Shown here: piece after piece, positions 43,919-53,887 of the stretch
Numbering within the stretch: the stretch's first letter is position 1
Layout: each line of letters starts with the position of its first letter
Assembly: GCF_003353055.1 (NCBI RefSeq)
Contig: NZ_QKWJ01000001.1
Location: 188,235-252,234, forward strand
Direction of reading: 5' to 3'
DNA: 64,000 nucleotides
DNA from: Cupriavidus lacunae
GTDB taxonomy: Bacteria > Pseudomonadota > Gammaproteobacteria > Burkholderiales > Burkholderiaceae
Notes under the pieces: generated by a model
Database searches by the model: none
Told to the model about the DNA's origin: nothing
Seen by the model: only the letters and a program-made list of their open reading frames with translations
Position numbers and translations under genes: made by a program

Positions 43919-44256
43919 GACAAACTCCGCTTCGAGGATTGGGGGGACTGGCGCAGCTCAATTCGCGCCTGATGTATCAAAGTATGCAGCACCGGCCATG
44001 AAGGCCGGTAATCCGCGCGCAATACCCTCCCTGAGGTGGGGGATTACAGACATTTACAAATATCACAAGCTTGCACTTGTGCGCGCGCCGCCATATCCAT
44101 ATTGTAGTGCGGTTGAGCGTCCCGGCACGTCGGCACCGTAGGCGGTGCCGGGTCCGACCGGGTCTGACACGTACAAAGGGTTACCGCCGCTAGCCATGGC
44201 ATTACCATCGCGATGCGGTACCAAGGACATTTACGGGAACACCAGAAGGAGAAAAC
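43919..44256. other. 338-base divergent intergenic region with two hairpins
   Basis: No gene is visible here. It holds the promoters of apbC (minus) and of the OmpA-like lipoprotein (plus). Two clean stem-loops are present: ACCGGCC-ATGAA-GGCCGGT at 43991-44009 and CGGCACCG-TAGG-CGGTGCCG at 44131-44150. TTGCAC at 44071-44076 could be a -35 for the plus-strand gene, but no -10 at good spacing is convincing. The second hairpin would then lie in that gene's long leader. Confidence 0.5.
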
Positions 44257-44895
44257 ATGAAGATCAAGCTCGTTACCGTCTCGCTCGCCGCCGCCACGCT
44301 GCTGGCCGCTGGTTGCGCCACCGAACAGCAGACCCATACGGCGGTTGGTACCGGCGTCGGCGCCGCGGTCGGCGCGGGGCTTGGCAACCTGATCGGCGGC
44401 AACACCACCGGCACGCTGGTGGGCGCGGCCGTGGGCGGGGCCATCGGCGGCGCAACCGGCTACAACTGGAATGCCATCCGCGGCAAGCTGAACAAGGACA
44501 CCGCGGGCACGGGCACCCAGATCACCGAGCAGCCGGACGGCTCGCTGAAGGTCAACATCCCCAGCCAGGTCACCTTCGATACCGACAGCTCCACCATCAA
44601 GCCATCGTTCCGCTCGGTGCTCGACCAGGTCGCGCAGACCCTGGGCCAGCACCAGGACGTGAGCGCCAACGTGGTGGGCCATACCGACAGCACCGGCAAC
44701 CCCAACTACAACATGCAGCTGTCGCAGCGCCGCGCCCAGAGCGTGGCCGGCTACCTGGGTGATCGCGGCGTCGCACGGAACCGCCTGACGGCCGAAGGAC
44801 GCGGGCAGACCCAGCCGGTCGCGGACAACGCGACTGAGGCCGGACGGGCACAAAATCGCCGCGTCGAAATTTTTTTGAAACCAATTCAAGGGTGA
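44257..44895 (+). CDS. OmpA-family lipoprotein with glycine zipper (YiaD/Pal-like)
   Basis: 212 residues. The lipoprotein signal MKIKLVTVSLAAATLLAAGC gives Cys20. It is followed by a Gly-zipper region (GVGAAVGAGLGNLIGG, GAAVGGAIGGATGY) and, from about 100, an OmpA C-terminal peptidoglycan-binding domain (VTFDTDSSTIKPSFRSVLDQ, VVGHTDSTGNPNYNMQLSQR, RGVARNRLTAEGRGQTQPV, AQNRRVEIFL). This anchors the outer membrane to the cell wall. A strong AAGGAG site precedes the ATG and an intrinsic terminator follows, so it is a single-gene unit. Confidence 0.93.
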   Translation: MKIKLVTVSLAAATLLAAGCATEQQTHTAVGTGVGAAVGAGLGNLIGGNTTGTLVGAAVGGAIGGATGYNWNAIRGKLNKDTAGTGTQITEQPDGSLKVNIPSQVTFDTDSSTIKPSFRSVLDQVAQTLGQHQDVSANVVGHTDSTGNPNYNMQLSQRRAQSVAGYLGDRGVARNRLTAEGRGQTQPVADNATEAGRAQNRRVEIFLKPIQG

Positions 44896-45001
44896 TCCTG
44901 TCATAGAAACAGGTACCGCTTGCCACCGTTGCTGGCTCGCGATGGGTGGCTGACCTCCCGGGCGGTGCCTGATTTCTCCTCCTTTTCCGTTGTGGAAAGC
45001 T

Positions 45002-45030
45002 GCGCCGGCTCTGACCGGCGCTTTTTTTTT
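45002..45030 (+). terminator. intrinsic terminator after the OmpA-like lipoprotein gene
   Basis: GCGCCGG-CTCTGA-CCGGCGC followed by nine T residues, about 105 bases after the stop. Confidence 0.9.
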
Positions 45031-45098
45031 GGCCGGACCGATCCGGGGTCCACGGCATTCCGCCATGCGGAACCGCCGCGCAGGCGCCGGCCAGTTGC

Positions 45099-45104
45099 TA
45101 AAAT
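45099..45104 (+). promoter_or_regulatory. metG: candidate -10 element for metG
   Basis: TAAAAT in TTGCTAAAATAGCCGC, 79 bases before the metG ATG and after the preceding terminator. It is the only A+T-rich hexamer in the gap; no -35 is recognisable. Confidence 0.35.
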
Positions 45105-45183
45105 AGCCGCTTCCCGGCACGCGCCCGTCCCCCTGGCTGGCGCCGTCCCCCTGATAGTCCCCGCTCCTGACCGGCTCCTGTTT

Positions 45184-47244
45184 ATGACCGCACGTCGCAT
45201 CCTCGTCACATCCGCCCTGCCTTATGCCAACGGCCAGATCCATATCGGCCACCTGGTGGAATACATCCAGACCGATATCTGGGTGCGTTTCCAGCGCATG
45301 ATGGGCAACGAGGTCTACTACGTCGGCGCCGACGACACCCACGGCACGCCGGTCATGCTGCGCGCCGAGAAGGAAGGCATCACGCCCAAGGAACTGATCG
45401 ACCGCGTCTGGACCGAGCACAAGCGCGATTTCGACAGCTTCCTGGTGTCGTTCGACAACTACTACAGCACCGACGCCGATGAAAACCGGCAGTTGTGCGA
45501 GAAGATCTACCTGGCCCTGAAGGCCGAGGACCTGATCGCCGAGCGCGAGGTCGAGCAGTTCTTCGACCCGGTCAAGAACATGTTCCTGCCGGACCGCTTC
45601 ATCAAGGGCGAGTGCCCCAAGTGCGGCGCCAAGGACCAGTACGGCGACTCCTGCGAGGTCTGCGGCACCACCTACGTGCCGACCGACCTGAAGAACCCGT
45701 ACTCGGTGGTGTCGGGCGCGACGCCGGTGCGCAAGTCGTCGGCCCACTATTTCTTCAAGCTGTCCGATCCGCGCTGCGAGACTTTCCTGCGCGAATGGGT
45801 GGCCGACCTGGCCCAGCCCGAAGCCGCCAACAAGATGCAGGAATGGCTGGGCGCCGAGGGCGAGGCCTCGACCCTGTCCGACTGGGACATCTCGCGCGAT
45901 GCGCCCTACTTCGGCTTCGAGATCCCCGGCGCGCCCGGCAAGTACTTCTACGTGTGGCTGGACGCCCCGATCGGCTACTACGCCAGCTTCCAGAACCTGG
46001 CCGCGAAGAAGGGCATCGACTTCGACGCCTGGGTCGGCCCGCACTCGAACGCCGAGCAGTACCACTTCATCGGCAAGGACATCCTGTATTTCCACACGCT
46101 GTTCTGGCCGGCGATGCTGCGCTTCTCGGGCTACCGCACCCCGACCAACGTCTTCGCCCACGGCTTCCTGACGGTGGACGGCGCCAAGATGAGCAAGTCG
46201 CGCGGCACCTTCATCACCGCGCAGAGCTACATCGACACCGGCATGAACCCGGAATGGCTGCGCTACTACTTCGCCGCCAAGCTCAACGCGAGCATGGAAG
46301 ACCTCGACCTGAACCTCGATGACTTCATCGCGCGCGTGAACAGCGACCTGATCGGCAAGTACGTCAATATCGCCAGCCGCGCCGCGGGCTTCCTGGTCAA
46401 GCGCTTCGAGGGCAAGGTCGATGAGGCCGCACTGGCCCATCCGCTGCTCGAGCAGCTGCGCCAGGCCGCGCCGCAGGTCGCCCATTTCTATGAAAGCCGC
46501 GAGTACAGCAAGGCGCTGCGCCTGGTGATGGAGCTGACCGACACGGTCAACGCCTTCGTCGACACCGAGAAGCCGTGGGAGCTGGCCAAGGACGAAAGCA
46601 AGCGCGCGGCGCTGCATGCGGCGTGCTCGGTCTCGCTGGAAGCCTTCCGCCTGCTGACGGTGTACCTGAAGCCGGTGGTGCCGAACGTGGCCGCCGGCGT
46701 GGAACGCTTCCTGAATGTCGAGCCGCTGGACTGGCGCGCCATCGACAAGCAGCTGTCGGCCGCCAGCCCGGTGCAGGCCTACCAGCACCTGATGACGCGC
46801 GTGGACGCCAAGCAGGTCGACGCGCTGCTGGCCGCCAACCGCGAATCGCTGCAGGCAACCGCGGCGCCGGCGGCTGCGGGCCCGGCCATCGAGCCGATCG
46901 CCGACACCATCACCATCGACGACTTCGCCAAGATCGACCTGCGCGTGGCCAGGATTGTCGAATGCCAGAAGGTGGAAGGCTCGAACAAGCTGCTGCAGCT
47001 GACGCTGGACCTGGGCGAAGGCCGCACCCGCAACGTGTTCTCCGGCATCCAGTCGGCCTACACGTCGGAGCAGCTGGTCGGCAAGCTGACCGTGGTGGTG
47101 GCCAACCTGGCCCCGCGCAAGATGAAGTTCGGCGTGTCCGAAGGCATGGTGCTGGCAGCCTCGGCCGCGGATGAAAAGGCCACACCTGGCCTCTATATCC
47201 TGGAGCCGCACGATGGCGCGGTGCCGGGCATGCGCATCGGCTGA
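45184..47244 (+). CDS. metG: methionyl-tRNA synthetase
   Basis: Charges tRNA-Met in the cytosol. The 686-residue protein has the class I HIGH motif in [14 protein letters not shown] near residue 15, a zinc-binding pair [18 protein letters not shown] near 143-160, the KMSKS motif in [11 protein letters not shown] near 337, and a C-terminal tRNA-binding (EMAP/Trbp111-like) domain from about 580 ([20 protein letters not shown]). Start at ATG 45184 ([17 protein letters not shown]); a longer open frame upstream runs through the preceding terminator and is rejected. It ends in a strong terminator. Confidence 0.97.
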   Translation: MTARRILVTSALPYANGQIHIGHLVEYIQTDIWVRFQRMMGNEVYYVGADDTHGTPVMLRAEKEGITPKELIDRVWTEHKRDFDSFLVSFDNYYSTDADENRQLCEKIYLALKAEDLIAEREVEQFFDPVKNMFLPDRFIKGECPKCGAKDQYGDSCEVCGTTYVPTDLKNPYSVVSGATPVRKSSAHYFFKLSDPRCETFLREWVADLAQPEAANKMQEWLGAEGEASTLSDWDISRDAPYFGFEIPGAPGKYFYVWLDAPIGYYASFQNLAAKKGIDFDAWVGPHSNAEQYHFIGKDILYFHTLFWPAMLRFSGYRTPTNVFAHGFLTVDGAKMSKSRGTFITAQSYIDTGMNPEWLRYYFAAKLNASMEDLDLNLDDFIARVNSDLIGKYVNIASRAAGFLVKRFEGKVDEAALAHPLLEQLRQAAPQVAHFYESREYSKALRLVMELTDTVNAFVDTEKPWELAKDESKRAALHAACSVSLEAFRLLTVYLKPVVPNVAAGVERFLNVEPLDWRAIDKQLSAASPVQAYQHLMTRVDAKQVDALLAANRESLQATAAPAAAGPAIEPIADTITIDDFAKIDLRVARIVECQKVEGSNKLLQLTLDLGEGRTRNVFSGIQSAYTSEQLVGKLTVVVANLAPRKMKFGVSEGMVLAASAADEKATPGLYILEPHDGAVPGMRIG

Positions 47245-47263
47245 CCTGACCCGCGCAAAGACG

Positions 47264-47300
47264 AAACGGCGGCACCTGCGGGCGACCGCCGTTTTTTTTT
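47264..47300 (+). terminator. intrinsic terminator after metG
   Basis: AACGGCGG and CCGCCGTT arms around a 13-base loop, then a T-run of nine or more. It lies between metG and the convergent BamE-like gene; the minus strand after the stem is only mildly T-rich. Confidence 0.88.
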
Positions 47301-47320
47301 ATGGCCGAGACTGCCCCGCC

Positions 47321-47869
47321 TCAGCCGCCCTGCATCTTCGACGGATCGTCGCTGCGCGAGGTCGTGGTGACGGTGCCGTCGCTGTTGAAATGCACGTTGA
47401 AGAAGGCCTTGTCAGTGGAGGTTTCCATCCAGCGGTAGCCCCACACCTCTTCCTTCTTCAGCGCGAACGCCTCCACCTTGGTGGGCTTGCCCAGCAGGCG
47501 GCGGATGTCGTCCTTGCTCATGCCGGCGCGCACGCGCGCGAAGTTCTCGGCCGTCAGCACCTGCTCGATCTTCGCGACCTTGCCGTCGGCGCCGATGGTG
47601 ACCATCCACGTGGTGGTGCCCTCGGGGCCGCGCGGGTATTCCAGCCGGCGCCCGCCGTCGGCCTCTTCCCAGACGATCTCGGGCTTGCCGGCCTGGCGGC
47701 GCAGGTCTTCCTCGGTCGACTGGCCCGGCACGATGCCCTTGAACAGCTCGCTGTCGGGCTTGATCGCGTTCCAGGTGTTGCGGGCGGTGTCGCCCGCCTT
47801 CTTCATGGCTTCATCGACCTTCTGCTGGTCGCAGCCGAACAGCGCAAGCATCGAGGCAATCAGTCCCAT
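47321..47869 (-). CDS. BamE/SmpA-like lipoprotein with two tandem repeats
   Basis: 182 residues. A short lipoprotein signal MGLIASMLALFGC puts the lipid on Cys13; an Arg-Arg pair lies just upstream of the chosen ATG, so translation may begin earlier at an unusual codon. The mature part has two related units, IVPGQSTEEDLRRQAGKPEI and RAGMSKDDIRRLLGKPTKVE, each followed by a tryptophan-bearing strand (TTWMVTIGADGKV, VWGYRWMETS). This is the SmpA/OmlA (BamE) fold doubled. It lies directly after tamB, so a part in outer-membrane protein assembly or export to the surface is plausible. Confidence 0.75.
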   Translation of the reverse strand: MGLIASMLALFGCDQQKVDEAMKKAGDTARNTWNAIKPDSELFKGIVPGQSTEEDLRRQAGKPEIVWEEADGGRRLEYPRGPEGTTTWMVTIGADGKVAKIEQVLTAENFARVRAGMSKDDIRRLLGKPTKVEAFALKKEEVWGYRWMETSTDKAFFNVHFNSDGTVTTTSRSDDPSKMQGG

Positions 47870-47912
47870 GGCGGCAAGGCGTCGCGGCGACGCAAAAGTG
47901 GATGGGCGTAAA

Positions 47913-50900
47913 TCAGCGGCGCACCGGCTCGGCGATGACGGACGAGGCCGCCTGCGCGGCGCCGCTTGTGCGATCTGCGGAATCGAGTGGCTGACTGTCA
48001 TCCTGGCTCCTTCTGGTGCCGCTGCGATTCGAGGTCCCGCTGAACAGGTTCGCCCAGCTGTCGAAGCGGCGGTTGAACAAGACCGACAAACCGTTGATGG
48101 AGCCGCCCTTGGCAATCAGCGACCAGCGCCGCGAGAGCTGCCAGGTCAGCTTCACCACGTTCGAGGCCGAGGTCAGGCTCTGCTCATAGCCGACCGACAT
48201 GCGCTCGGTAATGGCCTTGCCCATGCTGACCACCTGCTGGTCATTGAGGCCCGCGGTGCTGGGCCCGATCGAGAATTCGTCGATGCCGAAATGCGAGACG
48301 ATACCCTTGCCAGCCTTGCCGCCGATCAGGCCCAGCGCCGCGCCGCCCAGTGCGCCGCCGCTCATCTGGCGCTGCTGGCCGGCACCGGCGCTCTCCGCGC
48401 CATAGCCGAACATCAGCCATGACAACTTGTCCTCGTCCGGCACATTGGGCTCCGACACCAGCCGCACGCGCGGCAGCCGCACCGTGCCGGTCACCTCCAC
48501 GCCCGCTTCCACTTCCTGGTTGCGGCGCATGGCGCGGATATTCATGTTCGGATTGTCGATCGGGCCGTTGAAGTTGATGATGCCACGTTCGATATTGAGC
48601 TTGCGCCCGAACGCCTCATAGGTGCCGTCGGTCACGCGCACCGTGCCGGTGACCTTCATCGGTGCCAGGGGTTCGCTCTTGACCTCCATCTGGCCGGCCA
48701 GCAACAGATCCGCGCCCGCGCCGCGGAAGCGGAAGTTGTTGCCCAGGTCCACGGCCAGGTCGATCACCGGGCTGAACTTGCTGGCCGGCTTGGTCTCCGG
48801 CGCCGGCGTGGCGGCCGTCTTCACGGCGCGCTGGTCCTTGCGGCGGATCACTACGACATCGTCGCCCAGCACCGGCGCGCCGGCCTTGGGCAGGTCGAAC
48901 AGGCCGCGGTCGACGCGAAATTTGCCGCGGATCACGACCTGCTTGTTCTCGTTGCCGATACTGGCATCGCCCGAGATCACCAGCGTGCGTTCCGGGCTGG
49001 CAAAGAGTTGCAGCTTGTCGGCAACGATCTTGCCGGTCAGGTTGGCATCGGCCTCGCCCAGCTTGACGTTGCCCGTGGCCGTGATCTTGCCGTCGCCGCC
49101 GTGGAATTCCACATGCTTGAGCTCGACCGTGTTCTGGTCCAGCACCACCCGCACGGTGCCGTCGGTCAGGCGCAGGCCCAGGTCGTACATAGTGACGGCC
49201 AGGTTGTCGCCGTCGACGGTGCCGGTCAGTAGCGGCGCGCCGACCGTGCCGGCCAGGCGCATCGCCGCGGCCAGTTTGCCGTCGAAGGCGTACTGCGGGC
49301 CGGTCAGCGCTTCCAGCGATTTCAGGCGCGGCACGTCGACGGTTACCGTGCCGCCCAGGGTCGAGGCCGGGCCCACGGTCTGCAGCCCCTGTTCCTGCAC
49401 CAGGCCGGCGGAGGCGTCCACCACCACCTTGCCGATACGGCCCGACACCATGCCGCCGCGCAGCGCGATGCGGTTGCCGCCGGCTTCGGCGCGCAGGCTG
49501 GTCTCGCCCAGGCCGAGCGTGGTGAAGCCCCGGCCCGCGTTGACCGAGAGGTCGCCGCTGCGCCGGCGCAGTTCGGCAAACCCGGTCGCGGTCTCGGCCA
49601 GCGCCAGGTTCCAGCGGCCGTCGATGACCAGGTCGGAGCGCACCGGCGGCTTCTCGCCGGTGATGGTTTCCATCAGTTCCAGCACGTGGCCCACCTGCAG
49701 CCCGTCCAGGCTGCCCGCGGTGCGGATGCGGCCATGGTCCCAGTCCAGGCTGTCGATCGCCAGCGTGGCGCGATCTAGCAGCAGGCGCGTGGCGCCCAGG
49801 CGCACGCGCTGGTCGGCCACCTGCAGTTGGGTGGGCGCTGCCAGCCGCAGATTGACCGTGCTGCGCTCCTCCAGCTTGCTGATGTTGCCGTTCCAGCCGT
49901 CCTTGCCCTTCCATGCGCCCTGCCCCGCCAGCGCCAGTTGAAAAGGCCGCTTGTTCAGGCTGCCGGCCGCCTTGACGTCGAAGCTGTGGTTGGCCTGGGT
50001 GCCGTTGAGCGTGGCATCGAGCGTGCTCAGGCTGGCCTGCGGGCCGCGGTAGTCGCGCGCGGCCAGCTGCACCGACAGCGGCCCGTCCAGCCCGCCGCGC
50101 ACTTCGGCGCGGCCGCTGGCGCTGGCCACCTTGTGCGGGCCCACCTCCAGCGCCTGCGCGTTGTAGTCGGCCACCACCTCGGGCTTCTTCAGCGTGCCGG
50201 TGATGGTGGCGTCGAGCTTGAGCCTGCCGGCCACGCCGAACTTGAGGCGCTCCAGCTGCGGCGCATCGACCGCCAGCTTCAAGGCATCGCCGCGCGCGCC
50301 GAAGCTGCCGCGCAGATTGACCTGGTTGCCCGCCATGCTCAGCGACGCCTCGCTCGGCAACAGCCGCTCGCCCGCCAGGCGCACCTTGCCGCCGCCGCTC
50401 ATCGGCAGGCCCGCGTATTCGCTCTCGTGCACGGCGAAGTCCAGCGCCACGCCAAGCTGCGGCGCGATCTCGCCGGTCGCGGTGAAATCGGCGTTGATCC
50501 GGCCGGCGGCCACCTTGGCCAGGCGCGAGGGATCGAACGCGGCCAGCTTGCCCTTGAAGCTGAACGGCTGCTTGTCCTTCAGGCCCAGCTTGCCTTCCGC
50601 GGTCAGCAGGCCCGGCCCGACCGCCGCGCGCAGCGCAGCCAGGGTGACGGTCTCGGCGTCCATGCTGGCATCGGCAAAAAGCTTGAGCGGCCCGTCCGAC
50701 AGGTCCAGCGCCACGCTTTGCCGTCCCGGCTCCATGCGCACCACCACCGGGCCCGACAGGCTGGCGCTGGTCAGCGAGCCATGCAGCGCGGCCGGATCCA
50801 GCCTGCGCACGTCCAGGTCGAAGCCGCCACGGCCGCCGCGCAGCGAACCGCCGCCGTTAATCTCGGCCTTGCCGCTCAGCGCCACGCGCAGGTCCGACAC

Positions 50901-52094
50901 CGCCTGCGCCATCTCGCTGAGTTCGACATGGGCACGCACCGACTGCACCGGCAGCCGCTCCTTGTCCAGCGGACCGGCTTCCAGGTTGCGGATCTCGATG
51001 TCGCCGGCGACGGCCAGCGGTGCGGGCGCGGGCACGGCAGCAGGGGTCGACGCTGCCGCAGGTGCGGATGCTGCGGAGGCCGCCAATGCGGCTGCCGCAG
51101 CAGGGGCCGACGCCGCTGCAGCGCCTGCCGCCTTCTTGCCGGCCGCCACGCCATCCACCGGCCGCAGCTCGGCATGCACGGTCAGGTTGGCCTGCGGCGC
51201 CGACGGGCTGAACAGGCGCGGGTTGATGCGATCGCCATCGACCAGCAGGTGCGTGAACGGCACCTTGCCAAACGGCGTCACGTCGACGCCGGCGCGCAGG
51301 TGGATGCGGTCGCCGCTGGCCTGCAGCTCGGCGCGCAGCGCTTCGAGGTTGCCGTTCGCGGTGGCTTTGACGGCGAAGGACTCATCCTGCCAGCTGCTCT
51401 CCAGCAGGGCTTCGGCGCTGAGCACGAACGGCGCAATCGCCCCCACCTGCGCGTTGGCGGCCAGCTTGCCATAGGGCGTTTCCAGCTTGTCCACGCTGAC
51501 GCGGTGGCGCTGGCCGTCGCTGTGCAGCGCGCCGGCTAGATTGCCGAACACCATCGGCGCGGCCGTAGGCGCCGTGCCCTGCAGCAGCGACAGCCGCTCA
51601 AGCGTGAGCGAATCGACATCGATGGCCAGCGGCAGCTCGAGCGACCTGGGCATCTGCATCGGCTCGGTGCTCGGCGCCGAGGGGCCGAGCTTCACTTCGG
51701 CCTTGCCGATGCGCAGCCATTGCACATGCAGCCGCCGCGGCTGCCAGCCGAAGGTCCAGTTGCCGTCGACGCGATCCACCGCCACGCGGGTCTGGCCGCT
51801 GGCGAACACCACGTCGCGCAGGCGCAGGCCGTGCGCCACGGTGCCGCCTTCCAGCCGCCCGCTGAGCATGCCGGCAGACAGCCGCGTGGCCAGCGTCCAC
51901 AGGTGGCGGGTGCCGGCCTCGGTGCGCAGCGCCGCCACGCCCGCGGCCACCAGCGCCACCATCAGCAGCAGCAGGATGCCCGCCAGCCAGGCCAGCACGC
52001 GCCACAGCCGCCGATGCTTGCGCGGCGCGGGGGCTGCCGGGGGCGGGGCCCGGTCGCCGCCGCCGGGCACGGAAGGCAGGTCGTGGGCGCTCAT
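47913..52094 (-). CDS. tamB: translocation and assembly module protein TamB
   Basis: 1393-residue inner-membrane-anchored protein that spans the periplasm; AsmA/TamB-type proteins form long lipid-conducting beta grooves. A single membrane helix is near residues 32-56 (LAWLAGILLLLMVALVAAGV) after a basic/Pro-rich cytosolic start. Long repetitive beta-strand sequence follows, with an unusual Ala/Pro-rich low-complexity insertion near 310-345 (AAGAAAASAPAAAAALAASA). The C-terminal DUF490 domain ends the protein (LPRVRLVSEPNVPDEDKLSW, MFGYGAES). Its ATG shares one base with the tamA stop, so the two are coupled. Confidence 0.93.
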   Translation of the reverse strand: MSAHDLPSVPGGGDRAPPPAAPAPRKHRRLWRVLAWLAGILLLLMVALVAAGVAALRTEAGTRHLWTLATRLSAGMLSGRLEGGTVAHGLRLRDVVFASGQTRVAVDRVDGNWTFGWQPRRLHVQWLRIGKAEVKLGPSAPSTEPMQMPRSLELPLAIDVDSLTLERLSLLQGTAPTAAPMVFGNLAGALHSDGQRHRVSVDKLETPYGKLAANAQVGAIAPFVLSAEALLESSWQDESFAVKATANGNLEALRAELQASGDRIHLRAGVDVTPFGKVPFTHLLVDGDRINPRLFSPSAPQANLTVHAELRPVDGVAAGKKAAGAAAASAPAAAAALAASAASAPAAASTPAAVPAPAPLAVAGDIEIRNLEAGPLDKERLPVQSVRAHVELSEMAQAVSDLRVALSGKAEINGGGSLRGGRGGFDLDVRRLDPAALHGSLTSASLSGPVVVRMEPGRQSVALDLSDGPLKLFADASMDAETVTLAALRAAVGPGLLTAEGKLGLKDKQPFSFKGKLAAFDPSRLAKVAAGRINADFTATGEIAPQLGVALDFAVHESEYAGLPMSGGGKVRLAGERLLPSEASLSMAGNQVNLRGSFGARGDALKLAVDAPQLERLKFGVAGRLKLDATITGTLKKPEVVADYNAQALEVGPHKVASASGRAEVRGGLDGPLSVQLAARDYRGPQASLSTLDATLNGTQANHSFDVKAAGSLNKRPFQLALAGQGAWKGKDGWNGNISKLEERSTVNLRLAAPTQLQVADQRVRLGATRLLLDRATLAIDSLDWDHGRIRTAGSLDGLQVGHVLELMETITGEKPPVRSDLVIDGRWNLALAETATGFAELRRRSGDLSVNAGRGFTTLGLGETSLRAEAGGNRIALRGGMVSGRIGKVVVDASAGLVQEQGLQTVGPASTLGGTVTVDVPRLKSLEALTGPQYAFDGKLAAAMRLAGTVGAPLLTGTVDGDNLAVTMYDLGLRLTDGTVRVVLDQNTVELKHVEFHGGDGKITATGNVKLGEADANLTGKIVADKLQLFASPERTLVISGDASIGNENKQVVIRGKFRVDRGLFDLPKAGAPVLGDDVVVIRRKDQRAVKTAATPAPETKPASKFSPVIDLAVDLGNNFRFRGAGADLLLAGQMEVKSEPLAPMKVTGTVRVTDGTYEAFGRKLNIERGIINFNGPIDNPNMNIRAMRRNQEVEAGVEVTGTVRLPRVRLVSEPNVPDEDKLSWLMFGYGAESAGAGQQRQMSGGALGGAALGLIGGKAGKGIVSHFGIDEFSIGPSTAGLNDQQVVSMGKAITERMSVGYEQSLTSASNVVKLTWQLSRRWSLIAKGGSINGLSVLFNRRFDSWANLFSGTSNRSGTRRSQDDSQPLDSADRTSGAAQAASSVIAEPVRR

Positions 52095-53887
52095 CAGAAC
52101 GCCACCCCCAGCGAGATATGCGGCCGGAACTGCCGCTTCTGGATGCCGTAGCCCAGGTCCAGCTGCAGCGGGCCCACCGGCGTACGCCAGCGCACGCCGA
52201 CGCCCACGCCGTTGTAGATGGTCACGCCGCGCAGGTTGTCGGAGGCGGTGCCGGCATCCCAGAACGCGGCCACGCCCCAGTCCGGCTTGAACCAGTACTG
52301 GTACTCCAGGCTGCCGGTGCCGAGGTACTTGGCCGGCAAGATGCTGGAGCCGCTGGGCGTGCCGATCGACTGGTAGCTGTAGCCGCGGATCGAATCGCTG
52401 CCGCCGGCGCGGAAACGCAGCGTGGCCGGGATCTGGCTCGAGCTTTCGCCGCCCAGGTCGGCGCCGAGCTCCAGCCGGGCCACCACCAGGTCGCGCTTGC
52501 CGACCGGGATGTACTGGCGGACGCGGCCATACAGCCGCAGGAAGGTGGCATCGCTGAGCAGGCCCTTGGCGGCCACCCCGACCTGGGTGCTGATCACATT
52601 GCCGCGGCGCGGGAACACCGGGTTGTCGACATCGCGGCGCGTCCAGGCAAAGGCCGGCACCAGCGCCTTGCTGATCTGGCTGGCCTGGTCCATCGGCAGC
52701 AGCTTGTCGTAGTAAAAGTCGAGCGACGTGGTCACGTCGTACTTCTCGCGCGAGCGCGAGCGCTTCAGGCCCGCGCGCAGGCTGGTGGTGTCTGTGTTCT
52801 CGATGTCGATGGTGCGCTCGTAGCTGCTGTACACGCTGTTGCGGTAGTTGCCCCTGCCCGGCGGCATCGCGGTCTCGGCGAACAGGTAGGAACGCTTCTG
52901 CTCCAGCCGCGCCTGCGAGTCGAAGGTCCAGGCGCGGTTGAACAGGTTGTAGTATGAATAGCGCCCTTCCACCTGCGCGCCGGTGTCGGTGGTAAAGCCC
53001 ACGCCGCTGTTGAGCCGGTGCGCCGGATACTCTCGCACCCGCACCGACACCGGTGCGGTGACCACGCCGTCGACCGCCTTGTCGGCATCGGGGGGCGGTT
53101 CCAGGTCGACCTGCACGTTGGAGAAGTACGGCTGGTTCTGGATCGCGCGCTGCAGCTCCAGCAGCCGCTCCACGCGGTAGGGCTCGCCCTCGTTGAGCGG
53201 GTTGACGTTGTAGATGATCTGTTCCGGGTAGCGGCGCGTGCCCGCCACCTTGAGCGGACCCAGCCGGTAGGCCGGACCGCTGGCATAGTGGGCCGACAGG
53301 TCCGCGCGCTGGTCGTCCGGCTCCACGCGCGCCTGCGACGCGGCCAGGCGCGCGCCGTAGTAATTGTGGCTCTGCAGCGTGACCAGCGCGTCTTCCTTGG
53401 CCTTGTCCCAGTCGTTCTGCCGGAACGGTTCCCCGACCGGCAATCCCCACTTGGCCTGCACCTCCGCCACCTGCTCGGGCGATTGCGTGGTGGCCGGGCC
53501 GGTCACCTGGACGTCGACATTGCGGATCAGCGTGCGCGCGCCGGGGTCGACCATCACGTGGACCACGCGCTTGTCGCCCTCGCCTTCCACACGGGTGGTG
53601 GTGGTCGGGTCGAAATAGCCTTCAGTGGAGGTGAACCCCCGCACCTGCTCGCCGACGGTCTCGACCATATAGTCGAACTGGTCCTGCGAGAGGTCGGCCC
53701 TGTCCTTGTAGCGGGCCAGGTCGAGGTGCTCTTCCAGCATCTCGCGGATCGGCTTGGGTGCCTCGACCTCGACCTTGTAGGCGGCCTGGGCCGGCCCGGC
53801 CGCCAGCGCCAGCAATGCGCCCAGTGCGGCCAGCGCGCGCGCAGCCACGCGCCACGGCGCGCAGCCTGCATGTGCCGCATTAGGCAT
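52094..53887 (-). CDS. tamA: translocation and assembly module outer-membrane protein TamA
   Basis: Omp85-family outer-membrane protein of about 597 residues. With the start at 53887 (MPNAAHAGCAPWRVAARALA) a normal signal peptide ends at PAQA near residue 35; ATGs at 53914 and 53935 would give an over-long leader but cannot be excluded. POTRA domains follow (VRGFTSTEGYFDPTTTTRVE, FRQNDWDKAKEDALVTLQSH, YRVERLLELQRAIQNQPYFS), then a 16-strand barrel with the Omp85 lid motif FRAGGSDSIRGYSYQSIG and a terminal Phe (HISLGVAF). With TamB it assists assembly of some outer-membrane proteins or lipid traffic. Confidence 0.93.
   Translation of the reverse strand: MPNAAHAGCAPWRVAARALAALGALLALAAGPAQAAYKVEVEAPKPIREMLEEHLDLARYKDRADLSQDQFDYMVETVGEQVRGFTSTEGYFDPTTTTRVEGEGDKRVVHVMVDPGARTLIRNVDVQVTGPATTQSPEQVAEVQAKWGLPVGEPFRQNDWDKAKEDALVTLQSHNYYGARLAASQARVEPDDQRADLSAHYASGPAYRLGPLKVAGTRRYPEQIIYNVNPLNEGEPYRVERLLELQRAIQNQPYFSNVQVDLEPPPDADKAVDGVVTAPVSVRVREYPAHRLNSGVGFTTDTGAQVEGRYSYYNLFNRAWTFDSQARLEQKRSYLFAETAMPPGRGNYRNSVYSSYERTIDIENTDTTSLRAGLKRSRSREKYDVTTSLDFYYDKLLPMDQASQISKALVPAFAWTRRDVDNPVFPRRGNVISTQVGVAAKGLLSDATFLRLYGRVRQYIPVGKRDLVVARLELGADLGGESSSQIPATLRFRAGGSDSIRGYSYQSIGTPSGSSILPAKYLGTGSLEYQYWFKPDWGVAAFWDAGTASDNLRGVTIYNGVGVGVRWRTPVGPLQLDLGYGIQKRQFRPHISLGVAF

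Noticed and set aside
43965-43985. FNR-type box (TTGAT-N4-ATCAA) upstream of apbC
   Set aside because: TGATGTATCA has only a two-base spacer between half-sites, so it does not fit the FNR/ANR consensus.
44044-47211. 1055-codon open frame on the minus strand opposite metG and the OmpA-like gene
   Set aside because: It mirrors metG codon positions, is rich in Arg, Gly, His and Gln, and has no recognisable domain. Long antisense frames are expected in DNA this G+C-rich.
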